A stretch of 10,006 bases of DNA from an uncultured Bacillota bacterium (GTDB lineage: Bacteria > Bacillota > Clostridia > Peptostreptococcales > Anaerovoracaceae), in assembly GCA_946541435.1 (NCBI GenBank), contig CAMNJK010000042.1, positions 1 to 10,006 on the forward strand, read 5' to 3'. The notes under the pieces were generated by a model. It did no database searches. It had not been told where the DNA came from and saw nothing but the letters and a program-made list of their open reading frames with translations. This document shows positions 1-5,661 of this stretch, in pieces. The position numbers and the translations under genes were made by a program. How positions within the stretch are numbered: position 1 is the stretch's first letter; each line of letters starts with the position of its first letter.

Positions 1-258
1 CTCTCTCAGGCCGCCCGGATAACCGGTGTGTCTCTTGTAGATCTTCTCGGATCTCTTCTTGCCGGTCACTGCGACCTTGTCGGCGTTGATCACGATGACG
101 TAATCTCCGCAGTCGACGTGCGGTGTGTAGATCGGCTTGTTCTTGCCTCTGAGGATGCTGGCGATCTGTGATGCCATTCTGCCCAGATTCTGTCCCTCTG
201 CGTCGATAACGTACCACTTGCGCTCGACTTCATGGGGTTTTGCGATAAATGAACTCAT
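1..258 (-). CDS. rplM: 50S ribosomal protein L13 (partial, N-terminal 86 residues)
   Basis: L13 is an early-assembling protein of the large ribosomal subunit. The minus strand encodes [20 protein letters not shown] and continues through the family signatures GQNLGRMAS, the [16 protein letters not shown] block (residues about 46-60) and [17 protein letters not shown]. These match the N-terminal half of bacterial L13, which is normally about 142-150 residues; the rest, and probably rpsI after it, lie off the left edge. The start is the ATG at 258-256, preceded by a good ribosome binding site (AAAGGA, read on the minus strand). Five of its six Arg codons are AGA, a bias shared in this window only with patA. 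Identification is from conserved sequence seen directly; the presence of rpsI is inference from usual gene order. Confidence 0.96.
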   Translation of the reverse strand, partial: MSSFIAKPHEVERKWYVIDAEGQNLGRMASQIASILRGKNKPIYTPHVDCGDYVIVINADKVAVTGKKRSEKIYKRHTGYPGGLRE

Positions 259-576
259 CTTGGTTCCTTTCTACCTACTCGGATCTCGGAGCCTCTGCAA
301 AGGCAGGCGGGATCTGTTTCGGTGCTGCCTACTGGATTGCCTGTTTCGCCCCGCGTGATCGGTGAGAAAACGGCAACGTGTTCGGCATTCCTATAACTTA
401 GGTCGTGTTTGTTCCGGTGTCTCCTGACGGATTCCCTATATATGGTAGTGCAGCAGGGTCCGACCCGGTCTGCTCCATATAGTTGGTCTCTCCGGCAGGG
501 TCCGCGCCATCCCACAAGATGTGGTATTTCGGCGGAAAACCTGCGCCCACGATAACTGTACCGCATGTTGCGACAC
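259..576 (-). promoter_or_regulatory. Long structured 5' leader of rplM
   Basis: About 320 bases separate the predicted rplM transcription start (near 576) from its start codon, with no convincing small gene. The leader contains an extended stem-loop at 439-481: the outer arms TATATGG/CCATATA (439-445 and 475-481) enclose a GC-rich inner stem made from AGCAG/CTGCT and GGGT/ACCC. The motif GGACCCTGC occurs twice in the transcript. Leaders that let L13 repress its own mRNA are known in Bacillota, but I cannot confirm that this one matches that family. The structure is seen; the regulatory role is inference. Confidence 0.5.
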
Positions 577-582
577 GAAGAT

Positions 583-611
583 ATTTTACTCTTTGAGAGG
601 GGCTGTGTCAA
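583..611 (-). promoter_or_regulatory. Sigma-A-type promoter for rplM
   Basis: On the minus strand the -35 box is a perfect TTGACA (611-606), followed by exactly 17 bases and then TAAAAT (588-583) as the -10 box. Transcription should start near 576 and run left into rplM. It is among the best promoters in the window, as expected for a ribosomal protein operon. Confidence 0.85.
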
Positions 612-642
612 TTGATTTTTCAACGTTTTCGAAGTTTTTCGC

Positions 643-672
643 TTGTAATAGCCAGTTCCTTCCATGTATAAT
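643..672 (+). promoter_or_regulatory. Promoter for the secreted FnIII protein
   Basis: TTGTAA (643-648), an 18-base spacer and a perfect TATAAT (667-672) point right toward the gene at 704. The predicted start near 679 leaves a short leader of about 25 bases. It lies back to back with the rplM promoter, the two -35 boxes being 31 bases apart, so a shared regulator is possible. Confidence 0.7.
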
Positions 673-703
673 ATTGGAGCATGAAAGGGGAAAGGGACAG
701 GAC

Positions 704-1999
704 ATGAAAAACAGGACGATGATAAGGGAAAGATCAGGCTACAGAACGGAAGAGAATAACAGGATCCGGAGGACGGGCAGGACTGCGAAGGCGGCCCGGT
801 CCGCTGCGGTATGCCTGCTTTTGCTGGCCCTCCTGCTGGGGATCGGCCAGGTTTTGCAGATTGAAACAGCTGCGGCGGCCACAGCGCCCGATGCGGTCAC
901 CATCAAAAGCGTGAAGCATATCAACGAAACGCTGACCATCAAATGGAAGAGCGTGGAGGACTGCACCGGATATCAGGTCCAGTACGCCCAGGACCGGCTG
1001 TTCATGGCGAAGAAGTCAAAGCGGATCACTGATCCGACAGCGGTTTCGGCCACCATCAACGGGGTCTCCAAGGGTGTGACCTATTATGTCCGGATCCGGG
1101 CCTACCAGACGGATGAGTACGGGACGGAATTCTCCTCCTGGACCCTGTCGGCCAACGCGCGGCAGGGCAAGGAGATCACCCGCACGCCTGTGCGGAAGTT
1201 CCTGCGGAAGTTCGAACTGCGCCGGGCCATCAAGGAAAAGGTCCAGGGCTATGACACCGTCCAGGGTTCCTGCTACGGCAAGGGCTACGCCTATTTTGTC
1301 ATGGAGAACCGGAACAAGCACCTGTGCAAGATCGCCAAGGTCAATCTGAAGGCCAAGAAGGTGGTGAAGGTCTCCGCGGCCATGTACGTGGGCCACGGCA
1401 ATGACATGACCTACGACACCAAGCGGAACCGGCTGGTGGTGGCCTACTCCACGCCCTATCCCAAGATGCTGGCGGTGGTGGATCCGGTCAGCCTGGAAAA
1501 GCTGGAGTCCAGGACCGTCAAGCTTCCCAAGACCATCGAGGGCATCTCCAAGGAGACCCTGAAGACCTATAGAAAGAACAACTATTACACCGGCTTCGGC
1601 GCCATCGCCTACAACGCGGCCCACGATCAGTACGTGGTCACCCTGCGGGGCGAGACCTTCCATCATCTGATGGTGCTGGACAGCGACTTCAAGCCCGTGC
1701 GGTTCATCTGGCTGGACAAGAAAACGGAAATGCTGAAGCAGATGCTGCAGAGCATGGATTCCGTCGGCGACTATATCATGGTGGCCCAGAGCTACGGCTA
1801 CGGCTACCGGGGGAACAAGATCCTCATCTACGACTGGCAGTACGGCGACCTCCTGTCCACCCTGGACCTGGGGACAACTTACGAGCTGGAGTCCATCTTC
1901 CACGCCGACGGCAACATGTACGCCGTTTATTACACGTCCTTCTACCGGTTCAAGAAACTGCAGCGGGACAATTTCATCTATCTGCTGTCGGATCTTTGA
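704..1999 (+). CDS. Secreted FnIII-domain protein with C-terminal propeller-like region
   Basis: A 431-residue protein of unknown function, probably extracellular. It opens with a long Arg-rich N region (residues 1-33), a hydrophobic core (about 34-51, with a run of Leu) and an Ala-rich likely cleavage zone (56-61), i.e. a Sec signal peptide. Residues about 62-152 read as a fibronectin type III domain (TIKWKSV, GYQVQYA, YYVRIRAY, SSW). Residues about 175-431 show repeated short beta-strand blocks such as YFVMENRNKH, DMTYDTKRNRLVVAY, AIAYNAAHDQYVVTL and MYAVYYTSF, as in beta-propeller proteins; no catalytic motif is recognised and no sortase signal is seen. I chose ATG 704 because it follows GGAAAGGG at a suitable distance and lies just downstream of the promoter; the frame is open upstream to 521 but crosses the promoter. 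The gene is monocistronic. FnIII plus propeller proteins occur on Clostridia surfaces, so a cell-envelope or substrate-binding role is an inference only. Confidence 0.85.
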   Translation: MKNRTMIRERSGYRTEENNRIRRTGRTAKAARSAAVCLLLLALLLGIGQVLQIETAAAATAPDAVTIKSVKHINETLTIKWKSVEDCTGYQVQYAQDRLFMAKKSKRITDPTAVSATINGVSKGVTYYVRIRAYQTDEYGTEFSSWTLSANARQGKEITRTPVRKFLRKFELRRAIKEKVQGYDTVQGSCYGKGYAYFVMENRNKHLCKIAKVNLKAKKVVKVSAAMYVGHGNDMTYDTKRNRLVVAYSTPYPKMLAVVDPVSLEKLESRTVKLPKTIEGISKETLKTYRKNNYYTGFGAIAYNAAHDQYVVTLRGETFHHLMVLDSDFKPVRFIWLDKKTEMLKQMLQSMDSVGDYIMVAQSYGYGYRGNKILIYDWQYGDLLSTLDLGTTYELESIFHADGNMYAVYYTSFYRFKKLQRDNFIYLLSDL

Positions 2000-2020
2000 T
2001 CCCGGCAGGATGCAAAGGCT

Positions 2021-2062
2021 GGGAGCACTGCCCGTATCTCTGATACGGCGCCGCAGTGCCCC
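2021..2062. other. Long GC-rich hairpin after the FnIII gene
   Basis: GCACTGC (2025-2031) pairs with GCAGTGC (2053-2059), and CCGTATC (2032-2038) pairs with GATACGG (2042-2048) around a TCT loop. GGG/CCC extend the base. There is a one-sided bulge at 2049-2052. No T tract follows, so it is not a typical intrinsic terminator; it may stabilise the mRNA 3' end. Confidence 0.6.
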
Positions 2063-2068
2063 TACAGG

Positions 2069-2097
2069 AATCGCAGCAGCTATGCTGCGTGGCGATT
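2069..2097. other. Second hairpin in the convergent intergenic region
   Basis: AATCGC (2069-2074) pairs with GCGATT (2092-2097) and GCAGC (2076-2080) with GCTGC (2084-2088) around a TAT loop. No run of T follows. It sits between the first hairpin and the terminator at 2137-2170. Confidence 0.5.
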
Positions 2098-2136
2098 CTT
2101 CAGTTGGCCCGGGCAGGGCCGCGAAAACCGGCAGTC

Positions 2137-2170
2137 AAAAGGGGCAGCGCGATGCGCGTGCCCCTCTTTT
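2137..2170. terminator. Bidirectional intrinsic terminator
   Basis: GGGGCA (2141-2146) pairs with TGCCCC (2159-2164), continued by CGCG/CGCG around an ATG loop. AAAA before and CTTTT after give a T run on either strand, so it can end both the FnIII transcript and the converging phzF transcript. Confidence 0.8.
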
Positions 2171-2185
2171 GATGGATTGATTCTT

Positions 2186-2233
2186 TAGAGATCGATCCGG
2201 CCTTTGACCTAGAGATCGATCCGGCCTTTGACC
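2186..2233. repeat. Perfect 24-bp tandem duplication across the phzF stop codon
   Basis: Bases 2186-2209 and 2210-2233 are identical. On the minus strand each copy contributes VKGRIDL plus a stop. Because 24 is a multiple of three, the second copy stays in frame: phzF ends in TAG (2211-2209) and is followed by a second VKGRIDL and TAA (2187-2185). Readthrough of TAG would add eight residues. Confidence 0.97.
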
Positions 2234-3210
2234 AGGATGGCGGCGGATCCCCCCACCCGGATCTGGATCCCGTTGCCGTCCCGGCGGATGACGGACCGGA
2301 TCTCCGAGGGCCGGCCCATGGCCTCGCCCTGAATGAAGCGGCATCTGTCGCCCCGCACCAGCCCGCTGCGGACCAGGTAATAGGTCAGGGCGCCGCTGGC
2401 AGTGCCGGTGGCAGCTTCTTCGTCAATGTCATAGAGGGGAGCGAAGTTGCGGCAGTATGCCGTGATCTTTTCGCCTTCATGGCCCAGGGCGAAGGCGTGG
2501 ACACCGGTGACGCCATATCGCTCTGACAGGGCGGACAGGGCCGGAAAATCCGGATCGATGGCGGCCAGAACTTCCCGGGAGGCCACCGGCAGAATGATGT
2601 CCGGAAGTCCCGTGGAGATCAGCCGGGGCACCAGGTCCAGATCACAGTAATCGATGCCGAGAACGGCGTACAGCTCCTGCAGCTCTTCCGGAGACCGGAT
2701 ATCCCCGATCTGCCGGGGCGCTGCCATGTCCATCAGGATCTGATCCCCTGCCACATCGATGAGCAGATCGCCAGCCTTTGCACGGTTCAGATAGGTCCCG
2801 CCGGTGTCGCAGAGACCGGCGTCCTTCAGGCAGTAATAGGAGGCGATGGTGGCGTGCCCGCAGAGATCCACCTCCGCGGCGGGGGTGAAATAGCGGACCT
2901 CGAAGCCGCCGTCGATGTCCTGGGGACGGAGCCCGGCGGGCGGGCGAAGGGTCCCGGTGTCGGCATCGGGCGGATTGGCGCCGGCGCTCCCGGCATCCGA
3001 TGGGTTGAAAATGCTTTCCAGGACCTGTTCCAGTTCCTCTGCGGGCATGGGACGGATGAAGGCCGTCTCCGAATACCTCAGCTCCGCGGCAGTCTTCCGC
3101 ATCAGCTCAGCGTCCGGAAAGTCCTCTCCCTGCCGCAGGATGACCACACCGGCGGGATTGCCGCCGAATTTCTCAGATGTGAACGCATCCGCGATATAGA
3201 TCTGTTTCAT
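2209..3210 (-). CDS. PhzF-family isomerase/epimerase-like protein
   Basis: A 333-residue member of the PhzF family (diaminopimelate epimerase fold), cytosolic enzymes named after the phenazine isomerase; most members, including this one, have no assigned substrate. Motifs seen: DAFTSEKFGGNPAGVV (residues 8-23), SETAF (47-51) with Glu48 at the position of the PhzF catalytic acid, YFTPAAEVDLCGHAT (107-121), and the C-terminal EEAATGTASGAL of the second half-domain. Residues about 57-101, rich in Gly, Pro, Ala and Asp, lie where most family members have only a short link between SETAF and the YFTP strand, so an insertion is likely. The ATG at 3210-3208 follows a strong GGAGG site; an upstream in-frame start lies inside that region and is unlikely. 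The gene stands alone, diverging from the ATPase gene; no other phenazine genes are present, so phenazine synthesis is not implied. Confidence 0.9.
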   Translation of the reverse strand: MKQIYIADAFTSEKFGGNPAGVVILRQGEDFPDAELMRKTAAELRYSETAFIRPMPAEELEQVLESIFNPSDAGSAGANPPDADTGTLRPPAGLRPQDIDGGFEVRYFTPAAEVDLCGHATIASYYCLKDAGLCDTGGTYLNRAKAGDLLIDVAGDQILMDMAAPRQIGDIRSPEELQELYAVLGIDYCDLDLVPRLISTGLPDIILPVASREVLAAIDPDFPALSALSERYGVTGVHAFALGHEGEKITAYCRNFAPLYDIDEEAATGTASGALTYYLVRSGLVRGDRCRFIQGEAMGRPSEIRSVIRRDGNGIQIRVGGSAAILVKGRIDL

Positions 3211-3241
3211 AATAACCTCCAATTCACATGACTCCAACAAG

Positions 3242-3250
3242 AGTATACCA
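3242..3250 (-). promoter_or_regulatory. Extended -10 promoter for phzF
   Basis: Read on the minus strand, TGG followed by TATACT forms an extended -10 element, with a start expected near 3235 and a leader of about 25 bases. No good -35 box is visible, which is tolerated by extended -10 promoters. Confidence 0.55.
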
Positions 3251-3271
3251 TAAAGAGGACACTACAGTACA

Positions 3272-3301
3272 TTGAACTGGTGACGTCAGATATGGTAAAA
3301 T
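3272..3301 (+). promoter_or_regulatory. Promoter for the P-type ATPase homologue
   Basis: TTGAAC (3272-3277), an 18-base spacer and TAAAAT (3296-3301). Predicted transcription starts about 18 bases before the start codon, leaving almost no leader. The divergent phzF promoter is only about 25 bases away, so one regulator could act on both. Confidence 0.65.
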
Positions 3302-3325
3302 ACAACAACGAAAGGCGAAAGTAGC

Positions 3326-5329
3326 ATGCAGGAGCGGAAGACCGAGATCCAGCAGTTTGGAAACAAAATCAGGGACAGCATCCGGGAGGGAGTCCTGGAT
3401 GCGGTGAAGAACGACCGGGAGGAGCGGGCGCTGGAAGACCTGAAGCGCCGACTGACGCTGTCTCTCTGTTTTGTGGTGCCGCTGTTTCTGATCGACTGGC
3501 TGGTGGCCGGCAGCCTGGGCGCCATGATGGTGGAGATCCTGCTGACAGCCCTGCTGGTGGCGGTGAACCGCAGCTGTTTTACAGACGGATTCGAGTCCAT
3601 CCGGGCCAGAAGGCCGGAGAAGAATACCCTGGCGGCCATCGGCTCCATCGTGGCGCTCCTGATGTTCCAGTTCGCTACGGCCGGCCTGTTCCTGACCACC
3701 ATGGCCCTGTGCCGCTGCTGTGAAGCGTATGTCAGATACAAGCTGGATGAGCATCTGAAGAGACTGATCGAAGCGGAGCCGGAGGACCCCGGTCTGGAGA
3801 CGGGCGCCGTCATCACCGTCGAGATCGGTGAAGTGGTTCCGGCGGACGGGACCATCACTGCCGGAGAGACGGTGATCGAAGAGGAGCTCATCACAGGAGA
3901 ACGGGTCCCGGCGGACAAGTCTGCGGGCATGCAGGTCTACGCGGGATCGAAGAATCTGGCTTCCGGATTCGAAATGCGGGTGACCAGCACCGGCCAGGAT
4001 ACGGTGATCTCCAGGATCATTGAACATATCACCGCATCCATCGCCACCGAGGCTCCCATTGCCAGAAGGGCAGAGCGGGCGGCCCGTATCTTCGTGGTGG
4101 CAGTGATCCTGCTGGCGCTTTTCATGGCTTTTTTGTGGGCGGCTTCCGGGATCGGCTGGGACGACGGTATCATGACCGCCGTCACCATTCTGATCATCGC
4201 CAGCCCCTATATGTTTTCTGTGGGAGTGCCCATGTCTGTGCTGGCGGCCACTGTGCGGGGGGCAAAAAACGGGATCCTGATCCGTTCCGCGGACATCCTG
4301 GAGCTGGCCCGGGACATCAATACCATCGCCTTGAACAAGACCGGCACCGTGACGGAAGGCATTCCGGAAATCAGCGATGTGATCTCCATCGCAGAGGGCT
4401 TCAACCTGCGCTTCGCCGGCGGTCTGGAGCGGGGTTCCAGGCACCCCTTCGGACAGCTGATCTTCCAGACGGCCCTGGAACAGTACGGTGATCTGCCGGA
4501 GGTGGCGCGCAGGGAGGCGTTCCCGGGACGGGGCGTCCGCGGAGAGATCGACGGAAAGGTGTATTTCTGCGGCAACGCGGCCCTGATGCGGGAGCAGGGC
4601 ATCTCCCTGGACCTGCCGGAGGTGGACCCCTTGTTCCGCCAGGGGAAGAGCGTCGTGTTCTTCGCCAGCCAGCAGCGGGTCATCGGTGTGGTGGCCATGC
4701 GGGACGCGCCCAATCCCGTCAGTCTCAAGGCCATTTCCCGGATCGAAGGCATGGGGATCGATACCGTCATGCTGACGGGTGACAGTTTCCTGACGGCGGA
4801 GGCCATCCGGAATGAAGTGGGCATCGACCAGATCGTGGCAGAGATCCGGCCCTCGGAAAAGGCGGAGGCCATCCGGGTCCTGCGGGCCCATGAACAGAAG
4901 GTGGTGGCCATGGTGGGCAACGGCAGGGACGATGCGGAAGCCATTGCGGCAGCGGACATCGGCATCGCCATCGGATCCGGCCCGGAGATCCGCAGCATGA
5001 ATGCGCCGGACGAAGGCGGGCCAGCCTTTGCGCAGACCGCGCCGGACGGGAGCCCGGAAGATAACCGGACCCCGGACGTGATCCTGATCGCCAACGACAT
5101 GATGGATGTGGTGCGGGCCATCTCGCTGAGCCGGAAGACCATCCGGATCATCAAGCAAAACCTGGTGTTTGCCTACTGCTACAACATCATTGCCATCGCT
5201 GCTGCTGCAAGCATCCTGGTCCCCCTGGCGGGCCCGGCCCTGGCGCCGGTCATCGCATCCCTCTGTATGTGCGCCAGCCAGATCGGCGTGGTGGTCAGCA
5301 CCATGCGGATCAAGACCACCAGGCTTTGA
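3326..5329 (+). CDS. P1B-type ATPase homologue with substituted catalytic Asp (probable pseudoenzyme)
   Basis: A 667-residue membrane protein with the full heavy-metal P-type ATPase layout but no N-terminal metal-binding domain. Helices lie near residues 43-62, 64-84, 101-120 and 119-136, then the actuator domain with TGER (190-193; Glu192 kept), helices near 253-273 and 281-302, the P/N domains, and two last helices near 613-633 and 639-659. Kept motifs: HP (His373), GRGVRG (401-406) of the nucleotide-binding domain, and TGD (484-486). Changed motifs: the phosphorylated Asp of DKTGT is Asn337 (NKTGT); GDGxND reads GNGRDD (531-536), so the Mg-binding Asp is Asn532; the metal-site CPC reads SPY (293-295). 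The actuator domain appears to lack about 20 residues after residue 153, and about 25 extra residues follow residue 555. The ORF is uninterrupted with its own promoter, so it looks maintained, not decaying. Known P-type ATPases cannot form the phosphoenzyme without this Asp; a sensing or regulatory role is inference. The binding site before ATG 3326 is only moderate. Confidence 0.9.
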   Translation: MQERKTEIQQFGNKIRDSIREGVLDAVKNDREERALEDLKRRLTLSLCFVVPLFLIDWLVAGSLGAMMVEILLTALLVAVNRSCFTDGFESIRARRPEKNTLAAIGSIVALLMFQFATAGLFLTTMALCRCCEAYVRYKLDEHLKRLIEAEPEDPGLETGAVITVEIGEVVPADGTITAGETVIEEELITGERVPADKSAGMQVYAGSKNLASGFEMRVTSTGQDTVISRIIEHITASIATEAPIARRAERAARIFVVAVILLALFMAFLWAASGIGWDDGIMTAVTILIIASPYMFSVGVPMSVLAATVRGAKNGILIRSADILELARDINTIALNKTGTVTEGIPEISDVISIAEGFNLRFAGGLERGSRHPFGQLIFQTALEQYGDLPEVARREAFPGRGVRGEIDGKVYFCGNAALMREQGISLDLPEVDPLFRQGKSVVFFASQQRVIGVVAMRDAPNPVSLKAISRIEGMGIDTVMLTGDSFLTAEAIRNEVGIDQIVAEIRPSEKAEAIRVLRAHEQKVVAMVGNGRDDAEAIAAADIGIAIGSGPEIRSMNAPDEGGPAFAQTAPDGSPEDNRTPDVILIANDMMDVVRAISLSRKTIRIIKQNLVFAYCYNIIAIAAAASILVPLAGPALAPVIASLCMCASQIGVVVSTMRIKTTRL

Positions 5330-5340
5330 GGCAGAGGCGC

Positions 5341-5380
5341 TGGGGATGCGGCAGAGATGTTGGGGATGCGGCAGAGATGT
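5341..5380. repeat. Perfect 20-bp tandem duplication just after the ATPase stop codon
   Basis: TGGGGATGCGGCAGAGATGT occurs twice without a gap (5341-5360, 5361-5380), starting 11 bases after the TGA at 5327-5329. The preceding 20 bases (5321-5340), which include the stop, show weak similarity and may be a third, decayed copy. No clear terminator is visible between this gene and the patA promoter. Confidence 0.95.
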
Positions 5381-5445
5381 TAAAGATCCGGAAGGGTTGC
5401 CGGCGCTCAAAAGGAGGCAGAAAACGTTGGCAGTCAAACAGGGCA

Positions 5446-5475
5446 TTGACAAGTTTGCTGAAAGAGAAGTATAAT
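5446..5475 (+). promoter_or_regulatory. Consensus promoter for patA
   Basis: Perfect TTGACA (5446-5451), an 18-base spacer and perfect TATAAT (5470-5475). Transcription should start near 5482, giving a leader of about 180 bases. It is the only promoter in the window with both hexamers perfect. Confidence 0.88.
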
Positions 5476-5481
5476 TAAGAA

Positions 5482-5661
5482 AGTTCAAATAATGACACGG
5501 AACTGTGTCAAAATCAACAGATGGGAGTTGCCGGGCGGCGGCCTGAGGGCCGGCACCAAAGACGTTGCATCGGGCCGGAATCATCACACCGGAACGGTTT
5601 GCGGCGTCAGGCAGCCATCATAATACACTGCAATTTTGCAGCTAAAAAGGGAGGCCTTAGT
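5482..5661 (+). promoter_or_regulatory. 180-base 5' leader of patA with operator-like palindrome
   Basis: Starting about 11 bases into the transcript is the inverted repeat TGACAC-6-GTGTCA (5493-5510), usable as a repressor site or as an RNA hairpin. GC-rich pairing elements follow, including GGCC-TGAG-GGCC (near 5540-5551) and CCGG arms near 5575-5592. A small hairpin, CTGCAA-TT-TTGCAG (5628-5641), ends three bases before the ribosome binding site, AAAAAGGGAGG (5644-5654). No known riboswitch core that I could recall matches. The frame of patA is open back to 5521, but nothing suggests translation there. Confidence 0.5.

Noticed and set aside
255..665. 136-codon minus-strand frame upstream of rplM
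   Set aside because: It starts upstream of the rplM promoter, lacks a ribosome binding site, overlaps the rplM start in another frame and resembles no protein.
521..703. 61-codon upstream extension of the FnIII protein
   Set aside because: It covers the predicted promoters and contains no binding site; the signal peptide and a good binding site place the start at 704.
1016..1903. 295-codon minus-strand frame opposite the FnIII gene
   Set aside because: Shadow frame with repetitive Gly/Val/His/Leu composition and no start signal.
3326..5329. Calling the ATPase homologue an active copper, zinc or cadmium exporter
   Set aside because: The phosphorylation Asp, the Mg-site Asp and the CPC metal ligands are all replaced, so neither activity nor metal specificity can be assigned.
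3224..5587. 787-codon open frame on the minus strand opposite the ATPase gene
   Set aside because: It is the antisense shadow of a GC-rich real gene: the composition is His/Arg/Asp/Gln-rich low-information sequence with no motif or ribosome binding site, and it spans two intergenic regions and the start of phzF.
5521..5661. 47-codon in-frame N-terminal extension of patA
   Set aside because: The strong AGGGAGG site directly before ATG 5662 and the match to the family N terminus make the later start clear.
5482..5661. Known riboswitch (glycine, TPP, cobalamin, SAM, guanidine, ZTP) before patA
   Set aside because: None of the conserved core motifs of these classes that I could recall is present.
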